From positions 1 through 15,896 of the forward strand of contig DHHE01000219.1 in NCBI GenBank assembly GCA_002403115.1: DNA of 15,896 nucleotides, given 5' to 3'. Position numbers and translations under genes: made by a program. Shown piece by piece: positions 1 through 7,444 of the stretch (positions are counted from its first letter, which is position 1; every line of letters begins with the position of its first letter). The stretch is from a bacterium UBP2_UBA4780. GTDB lineage: Bacteria > Edwardsbacteria > AC1 > EtOH8. A model generated the notes under the pieces. That model did not search any database. It saw only the letters and a program-made list of their open reading frames with translations, and was not told the DNA's origin.

Positions 1-820
1 CCCGTTCCGTCCCGGCCTGGCATGGCCCGCCGTTGCGGACGGCGGGCAGGAGCACCGAGAGCCCCTGCCGCAGCAGCCCGAAATCGACCGTGGTGTCGCG
101 GCAGGGCCCGTGGGGGCGCTGGTTCAGCACCCCGTACACCGGGATGGGGTAAGCGTCCTGGATGCCGGAAACCAGGTCGCGCTCGCAGGCCACCGCCAGG
201 ATGGCGGCGGGCCGGACCTCGCCTATCAGCCTCCGGGCCAGGGTGCCGCCGGTGGCCACCACCATGGTGACCGCGTTCTCCCTGGATATCCTCGACAGCT
301 CGGCCAGGGGGCAGCGGCCGCAGCCGATGCAGTTGGCCACGTCCGCGGTCACCTTGTGACGGCAGTCCGACTGCTGGAGGCAATGGGGCAGAAGCAGCAT
401 CACCGGGCCGGGCCTGAGCCTGCCCTTGGCCGCCCGCACCAGGGCGTTGTTCACCGCCACGAATGACTCGCCGATCCTCTCCCGGCCTATGCCCAGCAGA
501 TAGCCCAGGAAAAGGTTGATGGGGTACAGCACCCGCACCGTCACCTGTTTCCGGCCGTGGGGGAAGAGCAGGTCGACCTCGGCCAGGGCCGAGATGACGA
601 TCAGGGTCAGCCCGCCGCCGACCACCAGCATGAACAGGAAGGCCAGCCCGAAAGCCGCCCCCGCCGCCCAGTTTCCCAGCAGGAAGAGCCTGGGCTGCAC
701 CAGCCAAAGCAGGACGGCCACCGCCGTCGAGAGAAGCAGCAGGCTGATGATGGAAAGCCCGATGAACAGGGCCCGGGGATCGCTGCCCCTCGGCCGGCCC
801 ATCGGCCCCTTTTTCATCAT
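1..820 (-). CDS. DUF116 family membrane protein with cysteine cluster (C-terminus cut by window edge)
   Basis: The frame opens at ATG 820 and stays open for 273 codons to the window edge, so the gene is partial, probably near its natural end. Its first four bases overlap the fmt stop (ATGA), and AAAGGG sits 7 bases upstream as a ribosome binding site; a second ATG follows directly. Residues about 17-42 and 45-80 are hydrophobic and predict two membrane segments. The rest looks cytoplasmic and carries the DUF116 pattern: LLPHCLQ with C147 and C153, then CIGCGRC (C164, C167, C170), then ACERD (C212) and GPCRDTTVD (C240). The CxxCxxC cluster resembles metal or Fe-S ligands, but that is inference; the biochemical function is unknown to me. 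Homologues are known to sit beside fmt in some clostridia. Family assignment is fairly secure from the cysteine motifs. Confidence 0.85.
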   Translation of the reverse strand, partial: MMKKGPMGRPRGSDPRALFIGLSIISLLLLSTAVAVLLWLVQPRLFLLGNWAAGAAFGLAFLFMLVVGGGLTLIVISALAEVDLLFPHGRKQVTVRVLYPINLFLGYLLGIGRERIGESFVAVNNALVRAAKGRLRPGPVMLLLPHCLQQSDCRHKVTADVANCIGCGRCPLAELSRISRENAVTMVVATGGTLARRLIGEVRPAAILAVACERDLVSGIQDAYPIPVYGVLNQRPHGPCRDTTVDFGLLRQGLSVLLPAVRNGGPCQAGTER

Positions 821-1797
821 TCGCCGGCCCTTTCGAGCGATTCCCCCGCCCCGGGCCGGTAGCCCCTGGCGAACTCGCTTCCGGACATCAGCCGCTTCCC
901 TTCCGGTTTGACTTTGGCGAGCGCCAGGGCCCCGTCGCCCGTTCCCACTACCGGCCCCAGCTCCTTGTCGACCAGAATGATCCGTCCTGCTCTGTCATTT
1001 TGCATTCTTGTCCCGAGCACCGCCGGGGGATTGCATTTTTCATTGGCGACTTCTTCCGCCCCGGCTATCCCCAACCGCTTTCCCCTGAAATGGGCGTATG
1101 CCCCCGGTTTCGGGGTCAGGCCGCGGATCAGGTTCACGATCTCCCTTCCGGTCCGGCTCCAGTCCACCCGGCAGTCGTCCGGGCCCAGCTTCGGCGCCAT
1201 GGTGGCCAGGGCCTCGTCCTGGCTTACCGCCGCGGCGTTCCCCGCGGCCACCGAATCCAGGCACCCGGCCATCAGCCCCGCCCCCAGCCCGGCCAGCCTG
1301 GCCTCCAGGGACCCGGCGTCGTCTTCAGGCAGGATCTTCGCTTCCTGCTGGAGCAGGATCTCCCCGGCGTCCATCCGGTGGTTCATCCGGATGACGGTAA
1401 CCCCGGTCCTGATCTCGCCCCTGATCAGCGCCCAGTTGATGGGCGCCGCCCCGCGGTACCTGGGAAGCAGCGACGGATGGAGGTTCAGGCAGCCGTGGCC
1501 GGGGGCGGAAAGAAAAGACGGCGGCAGCTTGAGCCCGTAGGCCACCACCACCGCCAACTCGGGAACCAGGTCTCTTATGCGGGCCGCTTCCGCGTCGGGC
1601 TTGAGGGATGCCGGCTGCAGCACATTCAATCCCAGCCTGCGCGCCGCCTTTTTGACGGCGGATTCGTCCAGCCTGAGCCCCCGCCCCGACGGCCGGTCCG
1701 GCTGGGTGTAGACCGAGATGATCTCATGCCCGGCCCCCGCCAGGGCCTCGAGCGCCGGCACGGCGAAATCGGCCGTGCCCATGAAGACCAGTTTCAT
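817..1797 (-). CDS. fmt: Methionyl-tRNA formyltransferase
   Basis: Transfers a formyl group from 10-formyltetrahydrofolate to Met-tRNAfMet in the cytoplasm to make the initiator tRNA. The 326-residue length is normal. It opens with MKLVFMGTADFAVPAL, the usual N-terminus. The catalytic Asn-x-His of formyltransferases is seen as NLHPS (N105, H107), followed by LLPRYRGAAPINWAL, and the catalytic Asp is D143 in MDAGEIL. The C-terminal tRNA-binding domain follows, with GTGDGAL and the KPEGKRLMSGSEFARG ending. Compared with E. coli Fmt from memory, the link into this domain (about residues 262-285, TRMQNDRAGRIILVDKELG) seems roughly a dozen residues longer and its DNA is less GC-rich. The start lies 24 bases after the upstream stop with only a weak GGGA site. 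No peptide deformylase gene, a frequent neighbour, is present. It overlaps the DUF116 gene by 4 bases. Confidence 0.97.
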   Translation of the reverse strand: MKLVFMGTADFAVPALEALAGAGHEIISVYTQPDRPSGRGLRLDESAVKKAARRLGLNVLQPASLKPDAEAARIRDLVPELAVVVAYGLKLPPSFLSAPGHGCLNLHPSLLPRYRGAAPINWALIRGEIRTGVTVIRMNHRMDAGEILLQQEAKILPEDDAGSLEARLAGLGAGLMAGCLDSVAAGNAAAVSQDEALATMAPKLGPDDCRVDWSRTGREIVNLIRGLTPKPGAYAHFRGKRLGIAGAEEVANEKCNPPAVLGTRMQNDRAGRIILVDKELGPVVGTGDGALALAKVKPEGKRLMSGSEFARGYRPGAGESLERAGE

Positions 1798-1821
1798 CAG
1801 GCGTTGTCCCGCGGTTCATGC

Positions 1822-2868
1822 CTACGCATCCCCGGGTCCCCCTGTCCCGATGAGGCATTCGGTTTTGGGCCGGCGGCCCCGGCCTAGGATCAGCCAGAGA
1901 ACCCCGCCGGACAGGGAGACCGCCACCGCCACCAGGTGATAAATGAACCCCAGCGTCAGGGCCTCCGTCCCGGACATCCCGGCCCGTCCGAAGAAGACTA
2001 TGAACGCTCCCTCCATCAGGCCCCAGCCGTTGATGGAAACCGGCAGCATGCTGACCGCCGCTATCACCGGCATGTAGAGGAAAAAGGGTGTTATCGAGAT
2101 GTCCGACCCCAGGGCCCGGGATATGACGAAGACGGTCAAAACCACCCCCAGCTGCACCAGCAGGGAAAGCGCCAGGGCCAGGGCCACCTCCCTCCGTTGG
2201 CTGCGGTAGACGTAGAGCGAATGGTAGAATTCCACCAGCTTTTGCTCCAGCCGGTTCACCAGGGGCAGCCTGAGGAGGACGCGGAAACGCCTCATGATCC
2301 CCTTGTTTAGGAAGACGGCCAGCAGCGCCAGTGTCAGCCCGACGCCGAGCGCCATGTACCGCAAGAGGGCCGCCTCCTGCCCTGTCCTGGCCACCAGTAT
2401 CAGCCCGATGACGCCGGTGACAATCACCCCGAACAGCCCGATGAAGCGGTCCACCAGGACCGAGGCCAGGGCCTCGGACCTGGTGCCGCAATCGTCGGAG
2501 ACCAAATAGGCCCGCATCAGGTCCCCCCCCACCGTGGTCGGCAGGAAGTTGCCGAAGAACAGGCCGTTCAGGAAGTAGCGCAGCAGCCGGGGATAGCCGA
2601 CGGCCACGCCCCGTCCCGCCAGCAGCACCTGCCAACGCCAGGCGCATATCCCGTTGACCACGAAGTAGGCCGCCTGGGCCAGCAGCAGGAAACCCGGGTC
2701 AATGGTGCGCATTGACTCCAGCAGCTGGGTCCGGTCCACGTTCATCAGGATCCAGGCTATCAGCCCCAGGCTGATGGCGATCCTCAGCAGAAGGACCAGG
2801 GTCTTCTTTACTTTTGCTTTTATGGCCCGACCTTTCCTTTGGCAACCGTCTCTTGCTTGGCTCTTCAA
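1822..2868 (-). CDS. UPF0104 / LPG_synthase_TM family integral membrane protein (flippase-like)
   Basis: A polytopic membrane protein of the UPF0104 family, which includes the MprF flippase domain and AglD-like proteins. Family marks are NGLFFGNFLPTTVGGDLMRAY, the VLVDRFIGL motif, and SINGWGLMEGAFIVFFG near the C-terminus. About seven or eight hydrophobic segments are visible. The start is unresolved. The coordinates given use TTG at 2868, which overlaps the glycosyltransferase stop as TTGA and gives 348 residues. The alternative is ATA at 2823, giving 333 residues; it sits 7 bases behind a strong AAAGGAAAGG site and yields a typical N-terminus, MKAKVKKTLVLLLRIAISLG. No ATG or GTG lies between. 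The frame stays open back to about 3609 inside the glycosyltransferase gene, but that part is a shadow. The preceding glycosyltransferase suggests a role with a glycosylated lipid; the substrate is unknown. Confidence 0.85.
   Translation of the reverse strand: MKSQARDGCQRKGRAIKAKVKKTLVLLLRIAISLGLIAWILMNVDRTQLLESMRTIDPGFLLLAQAAYFVVNGICAWRWQVLLAGRGVAVGYPRLLRYFLNGLFFGNFLPTTVGGDLMRAYLVSDDCGTRSEALASVLVDRFIGLFGVIVTGVIGLILVARTGQEAALLRYMALGVGLTLALLAVFLNKGIMRRFRVLLRLPLVNRLEQKLVEFYHSLYVYRSQRREVALALALSLLVQLGVVLTVFVISRALGSDISITPFFLYMPVIAAVSMLPVSINGWGLMEGAFIVFFGRAGMSGTEALTLGFIYHLVAVAVSLSGGVLWLILGRGRRPKTECLIGTGGPGDA
2831..2840 (-). promoter_or_regulatory. Strong Shine-Dalgarno placed before an ATA codon
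   Basis: On the minus strand this reads AAAGGAAAGG, followed by 7 bases (TCGGGCC) and ATA at 2823-2821. Site and spacing are what an efficient start would have, but the codon is ATA, one base away from ATG. It bears on the true start of the UPF0104-type gene. It could also be a chance Lys/Gly-coding run if translation begins at TTG 2868. Confidence 0.5.
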
Positions 2869-3893
2869 TTCAGCTCGGCGGCCGTCCTCTTGCCGCCCAG
2901 AAAATAGGCCAGGGCGGCGCTGCGGCGGCACATTTTCCGCATCACCCCCCGGTCGCCGACCCGGCGCCTCCCCTGGACCGCCCGGCGCTTGTATGCGATC
3001 GTTACATAGTGTTCCAGCACCCAGCAGCCGGCGGCCACGATGGCCCGGGCCCACCGCCAGTCGCCAGAGGCCAGGGCCTTGGCCAGGGACAGCGCCTCCA
3101 GGGCCAGCCTGGCCGGCCAGATCCACAGCAGGCTTGCCGGCGAATAGTTCTTCAGCAGCATCAGCAGGCTGTTGCGGTGGTTGAGGTACATCTTGCGGAA
3201 ATCGCCGGCCGGCAGGGAGCCTCCGGACAGGTGGTAGACGACCGAGCCGGGCACCGAGACCACCCTGAAACCGCAAAGATGCAGCCGCCAGCAGAGGTCT
3301 ATCTCCTCCATGTGCATGAAGAAGTCCTCGTCCAGCAGGCCGGCGGCCTCCAGTGCCGAGCGCCGGTAGATGGAGGCCGAGCCCGAGGCCCAGAAGATGT
3401 CGGGGGGGCTGGCATCGTACTGGCCGCGGTCCTTCTCCAGGCTCTGGAAAAGCCGGCCCCGGCAGTAGGGGTAGCCGAAGATGTCCAGCAGGCCCCCGGC
3501 CCCGCCCGAGTAGTCGAAGGTGCCCTTCTCCCTGAGCCAGAGGATCTTGGGCTGGGCGGCGGCGATCGAGGGATCGGCATCCATGGTCCCAACCAAACAT
3601 CCCAACCACCCCGGCTCCGCCTCGGTGTCGTTGTTGAGGAGGACGACGTACTCCTCCGAGGTGGACGTGATGCCCAGGTTGCAGCCCCCGGCGAAACCAA
3701 GGTTTCTGCCGGCGGCGATCACCTCTATCTCCGGATACTTGTCCTTGGCCCGGGCCGGACTGCCGTCGGTCGAGCCGTTGTCCACCAGGTAGACGGCATA
3801 GTCCCGGTCACCCGATGACCCCAGGGTCAGCAGACAGCGTTCCAGCAGCTCCCATCCGTTGCGGTGGGGGATGATGACCGCCACACGCTTCAT
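2865..3893 (-). CDS. Family 2 glycosyltransferase (rhamnosyltransferase-like)
   Basis: A GT-A fold glycosyltransferase of family GT2, expected to move a sugar from a nucleotide-sugar donor on the inner face of the membrane. The 342 residues contain the family marks in order: VAVIIPHRNG (5-13), VDNGSTDGS (37-45), GRNLGFAGGCNLG (62-74), the NNDTE metal/nucleotide site (87-91), WASGSASIYRRSAL (168-181), and FFMHMEEIDLCWRLHLCG (191-208) with the acidic residues of the acceptor/catalytic region. This layout resembles WbbL-type rhamnosyltransferases of surface polysaccharide synthesis; donor and acceptor cannot be read from sequence. The last 100 residues contain hydrophobic stretches (about 252-278) that may touch the membrane. 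ATG 3893 is a natural start just before the conserved strand. It lies 32 bases after the phosphoesterase in an AT-rich spacer without a clear ribosome binding site. The next gene overlaps its stop or starts 41 bases on. Confidence 0.92.
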   Translation of the reverse strand: MKRVAVIIPHRNGWELLERCLLTLGSSGDRDYAVYLVDNGSTDGSPARAKDKYPEIEVIAAGRNLGFAGGCNLGITSTSEEYVVLLNNDTEAEPGWLGCLVGTMDADPSIAAAQPKILWLREKGTFDYSGGAGGLLDIFGYPYCRGRLFQSLEKDRGQYDASPPDIFWASGSASIYRRSALEAAGLLDEDFFMHMEEIDLCWRLHLCGFRVVSVPGSVVYHLSGGSLPAGDFRKMYLNHRNSLLMLLKNYSPASLLWIWPARLALEALSLAKALASGDWRWARAIVAAGCWVLEHYVTIAYKRRAVQGRRRVGDRGVMRKMCRRSAALAYFLGGKRTAAELN

Positions 3894-3925
3894 TCTATAT
3901 TCTTATAGTTATGTTGCTGTGCCAT

Positions 3926-4663
3926 CTATAGTCCGCTGGCCAGCCTCTCCGCCAGGCGCCGCGGCAGCCCGGCCTTGAGTATCTTGCCCTGGGCCGAAGC
4001 CACGTCGTACTCCACCCGGTGGACGACCACCTCGCGCCGCTGGTCGTCGTAGACCGCGTAACAGGCCCGGGGATCCCCGTCGCGCGGCTGTCCCACGCTG
4101 CCCACGTTGACTATGTAGCGGCGGTCGGGCTCCATCAGCAAATACTCCCGGCTGACCACCGAGCACCTGCCGCCGGAATGGCACTGCCAGGCGATCGGCT
4201 GGTGGGAGTGCCCCACGAAGCACAGGGGCTGGGCCATCCGCTCGAACTGGAACTCGGCCTCGTCGATGGAAAGGATGTAGCGCCACTCCTGGGGATGGTC
4301 CGGGGTGGAATGGACGGCGGTGAAGCCTTCCGCCCCCCCCTGTCCCAGGGTCAGCGGAAGCTGGGCCAGAAAGATCCTCTCCGGCTCCGTCAGTTCCCCG
4401 GCCGTCCACTCGGCGGCCGTCCGGGCGCTGCGGTTGAAGAAGTTCAGATCGACCTTGCCCACCGCCCCCCAGTCGTGGTTTCCGGCCACGATCAGCTCGG
4501 TTCGCTTTCTGACTTCGGCCAGGCAGGCGCCCGGCTCGGCGCCGTAGCCCACCACGTCCCCCAGGCAGACGACCCTTTCGGCCCCCCGCCGTCCGATGTC
4601 ATCCAGCACCGCGTCCAGGGCTTCCCGGTTCGAGTGTATGTCGGAAATTATGGCGTATCTCAC
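3926..4663 (-). CDS. Calcineurin-like metallophosphoesterase (YfcE/MJ0936-like)
   Basis: A cytoplasmic hydrolase with a two-metal phosphoesterase centre. The 245 residues show all expected ligands: D8 and H10 in ISDIHSN, D36 in [10 protein letters not shown]62 and H63 in AGNHD, H118 in AVHST, and H152 and H154 in GHSHQP. The ending [21 protein letters not shown] is typical of this small phosphodiesterase subgroup. All metal ligands are present, so it should be active, but the natural substrate is not known; members hydrolyse model phosphodiesters and some act on cyclic nucleotides. Translation starts at GTG 4663, which overlaps the nusB stop by 4 bases (GTGA) and has a purine-rich AAGGCGGAG just upstream. 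This implies coupling to nusB. Why a phosphoesterase belongs here is unclear. Confidence 0.93.
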   Translation of the reverse strand: MRYAIISDIHSNREALDAVLDDIGRRGAERVVCLGDVVGYGAEPGACLAEVRKRTELIVAGNHDWGAVGKVDLNFFNRSARTAAEWTAGELTEPERIFLAQLPLTLGQGGAEGFTAVHSTPDHPQEWRYILSIDEAEFQFERMAQPLCFVGHSHQPIAWQCHSGGRCSVVSREYLLMEPDRRYIVNVGSVGQPRDGDPRACYAVYDDQRREVVVHRVEYDVASAQGKILKAGLPRRLAERLASGL

Positions 4664-5094
4664 CGGTCTCCGCCTTCCCCTCTTCTATTCTGCATCTCCC
4701 GGTAAATCCTGTCCAGTATGCCGTTGATGAACCTCGGAGATTCCTCCTCGCCATATGTCTTGGCCAGTTCTATCGACTCGTCGATGGCCACCTTGGGCGG
4801 GATCTCGGCCCCCATGAAGACGAGCTGGGCGGCCCCCAGCCGCAGGATGTTGCGGTCCACCACCGCCATCCGCTTCAGGCTCCAGTTGTCGGCGGCCGCC
4901 ACGATCATCCGGTCGATCTCCCCCAGGTTCCGGTGGGCCGCCGCCGCCAGCCGGCAGGCGAAGTCCCGCAGACCCTCTTCGCCGCCCTCGATGCCCTCGG
5001 CCGAGGCCACCGCCTCCTCGGGCCCGGCCGCGGAGTACTCCATCAGGTAGAGGGCCTTTAGCGCCAGGGCCCGGGCCTGCCTCCTTTTGCCCAT
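4660..5094 (-). CDS. nusB: Transcription antitermination factor NusB
   Basis: NusB binds boxA RNA together with ribosomal protein S10 and helps RNA polymerase read through rRNA operons. The 144 residues are full length and all-helical in pattern. Marks seen are [18 protein letters not shown] at the N-terminus, the [19 protein letters not shown] helix (71-90), and [32 protein letters not shown], the family's best conserved stretch. ATG 5094 follows the ribH stop with no gap (TAGATG) and no Shine-Dalgarno sequence, so it probably relies on ribosomes finishing ribH. The ribH-nusB order is known from E. coli and many other bacteria. Confidence 0.97.
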   Translation of the reverse strand: MGKRRQARALALKALYLMEYSAAGPEEAVASAEGIEGGEEGLRDFACRLAAAAHRNLGEIDRMIVAAADNWSLKRMAVVDRNILRLGAAQLVFMGAEIPPKVAIDESIELAKTYGEEESPRFINGILDRIYREMQNRRGEGGDR

Positions 5095-5568
5095 CTACTT
5101 GGCGGGCAGCTGGCGGTAGATGTCGGCCATCTCCATGGCGAACAGGGCGGCCTCCCAGCCCTTGTTGCCGGACTTGCTGCCGGCCCGCTCCAGAGCCTGT
5201 TCCAGGTTGTCGGTGGTCACCACCCCGAAGATGGCCGGCACGCCCGAGGACAGGGAGACGTGGGCCACCCCCTTGGCCACCTCGGCCGCGATGTAATCGA
5301 AGTGAGGGGTGTCCCCCCGAATGACCGCCCCCAGGCAGATGACCGCCTGGTACTTCTTGGACTGGGCCGCCCTGGAGGCCACCGCCGGTATCTCGAAAGA
5401 CCCCGGCACCCAGATGACCTCGATCTTCTCCACGTCCCCCCCGTGGCGCTTCAGGCAGTCCAGGGCCCCGTCCAGCAGCCTCTGGCTCACCAGGTCGTTG
5501 AAGCGCGAGACCACGATGCAGAATTTCCTGCCGGCCGCGCTCAGCTGGCCCTCGATGATTCGACCCAT
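5095..5568 (-). CDS. ribH: 6,7-dimethyl-8-ribityllumazine synthase
   Basis: Condenses 5-amino-6-ribitylaminouracil with 3,4-dihydroxy-2-butanone 4-phosphate to form the lumazine precursor of riboflavin. The 157 residues are typical. Substrate-binding motifs are SRFND (21-25), VPGSFEIP (54-61), and [17 protein letters not shown] (78-94) with the catalytic His at H89 and its Phe neighbour. [28 protein letters not shown] carries the phosphate-binding residues and the subunit contact. Homologues form pentamers or 60-mer capsids. A strong GGGGAGG site lies about 9 bases before ATG 5568, and ribBA ends 17 bases upstream. Confidence 0.98.
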   Translation of the reverse strand: MGRIIEGQLSAAGRKFCIVVSRFNDLVSQRLLDGALDCLKRHGGDVEKIEVIWVPGSFEIPAVASRAAQSKKYQAVICLGAVIRGDTPHFDYIAAEVAKGVAHVSLSSGVPAIFGVVTTDNLEQALERAGSKSGNKGWEAALFAMEMADIYRQLPAK

Positions 5569-5585
5569 GCTCCTATTCCTCCCCG

Positions 5586-6851
5586 TTATGGTTTTACCTT
5601 ACCCTTTGTGCCCGTGATGCATCGGTTGCGGCATTCGATCATCCCCAGCAGGTGGCCCATCTTGTCGCGCTTGGTCCGCAGGTAGCGGAGGTTGGCCGGG
5701 TGGCAGCGCACCGGCACCGGGATGCGCCTGGTTATCCTCAGTCCGTGGCCCTCCAGCCCGGTTATCTTCTCCGGGTTGTTGGTGATCAGCCTGATGGACG
5801 ACAGACCCAGGTCCTTGAGGATCTGGGCGCCGATGCCGTAGTCCCGCTCGTCGGCTCCGAAGCCCAGGGCCAGGTTGGCCTCGATGGTGTCCAGGCCGCT
5901 ATCTTGAAGCTTGTATGCCCGGAGCTTGTTGTACAGCCCGATGCCCCTCCCCTCCTGCCTCATGTAAAGGAACACCCCCCGCCCCTCCCGCTCGATCATC
6001 TGCAGGGCCTTGCCCAGCTGCTGGCCGCAGTCGCAGCGCAGCGAGCCCAGGATGTCGCCGGTCAGGCACTGGGAGTGGACCCGGACCAGCACGTCCTTCC
6101 TGCCGCGGACCTCGCCCTTGACCAGGGCCAGGTGATGGTAGCTCTCCATCTGGTCCTCGTAGACCAACAGCCGGAAAATCCCGAATCGCGAGGGCAGCTT
6201 GGTCTCCAGCGCCAGCTTGACCAGTTTCTCCCTCTTCCGGCGGTGGGCGATCAGGTCCTTGACGGTGACTATGGGCAGCCGGTGCTCCCGGGCGAAGGAA
6301 TAGAGATCCTCGCCCCTGGCCATGGTGCCGTCGTCGGACATGATCTCGCAGAGCACCCCGGCCGGATAGAGCCCGGCCAGCCGGGCCAGGTCGGCGGCGG
6401 CCTCGGTGTGGCCCGCCCTCCGCAGCACCCCGCCCTCGGCCGCCCGCAGCGGGAAGACGTGCCCGGGCCGGGCCAGGTCGCGGGACCTGGTCCTGGGGTC
6501 GATCAGAGCCCTGATAGTGGCCGCCCGGTCGTGGGCCGAGATGCCGGTGGTGGTGCCCCGGACCGCGTCCACCGAGACGGTGAAGGCGGTGCCGTGCAGG
6601 GCGGTGTTGCCGTTGGACTGCGGGGGCAGGTCCAGCTCGCGGCAGCGGCTGCCGGGCAAAGAGACGCAGATCAGCCCCCGGGCGTGCTTGGCCATGAAGT
6701 TGACCGCTTGGGGCGTGGCCTTGGCCGCGGCCATAATCAGGTCGCCCTCGTTCTCCCGGTCCTCGTCATCCACCACAACCGCCATCACCCCTCGCCGGAT
6801 GGCGGCAATGGCATCATCTATGAAGTTGAATTTCTTGGTTTTCGGCGTCAT
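5586..6851 (-). CDS. ribBA: Bifunctional 3,4-dihydroxy-2-butanone 4-phosphate synthase / GTP cyclohydrolase II
   Basis: A fusion supplying both entry points of riboflavin synthesis. Residues 1 to about 205 form the butanone-phosphate synthase, acting on ribulose 5-phosphate: [11 protein letters not shown] (28-38) with metal and substrate residues, [12 protein letters not shown] (102-113), RPGHVFPL (128-135) and [14 protein letters not shown] (147-160). Residues from about 210 to 421 form GTP cyclohydrolase II. Zinc ligands are C262, C273 and C275 in [27 protein letters not shown] (298-306), the DYGIGAQIL stretch and the [10 protein letters not shown] motif follow. Both halves look intact. ATG 6851 was chosen because it begins right at the conserved domain and overlaps the ribE stop by 4 bases (ATGA); the frame is open further upstream to 7088, but only as a shadow of ribE. 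Confidence 0.98.
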   Translation of the reverse strand: MTPKTKKFNFIDDAIAAIRRGVMAVVVDDEDRENEGDLIMAAAKATPQAVNFMAKHARGLICVSLPGSRCRELDLPPQSNGNTALHGTAFTVSVDAVRGTTTGISAHDRAATIRALIDPRTRSRDLARPGHVFPLRAAEGGVLRRAGHTEAAADLARLAGLYPAGVLCEIMSDDGTMARGEDLYSFAREHRLPIVTVKDLIAHRRKREKLVKLALETKLPSRFGIFRLLVYEDQMESYHHLALVKGEVRGRKDVLVRVHSQCLTGDILGSLRCDCGQQLGKALQMIEREGRGVFLYMRQEGRGIGLYNKLRAYKLQDSGLDTIEANLALGFGADERDYGIGAQILKDLGLSSIRLITNNPEKITGLEGHGLRITRRIPVPVRCHPANLRYLRTKRDKMGHLLGMIECRNRCITGTKGKVKP

Positions 6852-7432
6852 TTTTTGCCCATCAGTGATTCCAAATGCTTGGCCACCATGTCCATCTCGA
6901 TGTTCACCCCGTCCCCGGTCCTCCAGCAAGCGACAGTGGTCGCCTTGAAGGTATGGGGCACCACGGCCAAGGAGAATCCCGTGCGCAGCTTTTGTGCCAC
7001 CGTCAGGCTGATGCCGTTGACCGCCACCGAGCATTTGTCGGCGATGTATTTGCGTAATCCCTGGTCCACCGATAAATCGATGTCCCAATGCTCGGCTCGC
7101 TTGACGATCCTGGCGACCTTTCCCACCCCGTCCACGTGGCCGTAGACCAGGTGGCCGCCCAGCCGGTCCCCCAGCTTCAGGGCCCGTTCCAGGTTCACCC
7201 TGCGGCCGGGGCGGTAGTCGCCGATTATGGTCCTTCGGAGCGACTCGGCGCTGACGTCGGCGGCGAAGCCGTTCTTGAGCGCGGAAACCACGGTCAGGCA
7301 GACGCCGTCGACACAGACGCTCTCGCCCAAGACAAGGTCGGACCAGGGGGCTCGCAGCTCCAGCCTGGCCGAACGCCCGGCCCGACGCAGGGTTGTTATC
7401 GCCCCTGTCGTTTCTATTATCCCGGTGAACAA
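6848..7432 (-). CDS. ribE: Riboflavin synthase alpha subunit
   Basis: Dismutates two molecules of 6,7-dimethyl-8-ribityllumazine to riboflavin plus the pyrimidine, which RibH reuses. The 194 residues contain the two tandem lumazine-binding barrels. The first has MFTGIIE, GESVCVDGVCLTVV, ESLRRTIIGDY and VNLERALKLGDRLGGHLVYGHVDG. The second has SVAVNGISLTVA, FKATTV and VNIEMDMVAKHLE. A Cys stands where many homologues have Gly in YIADKCSVAVNG, probably harmless. The start is TTG at 7432, fixed by the invariant MFTGII; no good Shine-Dalgarno sequence is seen, and it follows ribD by 12 bases. The name ribE follows Bacillus usage (ribC in E. coli). Confidence 0.97.
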   Translation of the reverse strand: MFTGIIETTGAITTLRRAGRSARLELRAPWSDLVLGESVCVDGVCLTVVSALKNGFAADVSAESLRRTIIGDYRPGRRVNLERALKLGDRLGGHLVYGHVDGVGKVARIVKRAEHWDIDLSVDQGLRKYIADKCSVAVNGISLTVAQKLRTGFSLAVVPHTFKATTVACWRTGDGVNIEMDMVAKHLESLMGKK

Positions 7433-7444
7433 GACTGGCTCGAC

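Noticed and set aside
2869..3609. N-terminal extension of the UPF0104 frame back to 3609
   Set aside because: It lies entirely inside the glycosyltransferase gene, is Arg/Gly/Pro-rich without motifs, and would give an improbable long overlap.
3890..3925. A 12-codon reading frame (ATG at 3925, TGA overlapping the glycosyltransferase start) as a leader peptide
   Set aside because: It is very short, has no ribosome binding site and no attenuator-like structure; it is likely chance in an AT-rich spacer.
6852..7088. N-terminal extension of ribBA to ATG 7088
   Set aside because: The added 79 residues overlap ribE and have no similarity to the family; ATG 6851 forms the ATGA overlap and begins at the conserved domain.
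5652..7145. A 497-codon plus-strand frame opposite ribBA and ribE
   Set aside because: It is a composition shadow of the GC-rich minus-strand genes, with no recognisable motif and with clear enzymes on the other strand.
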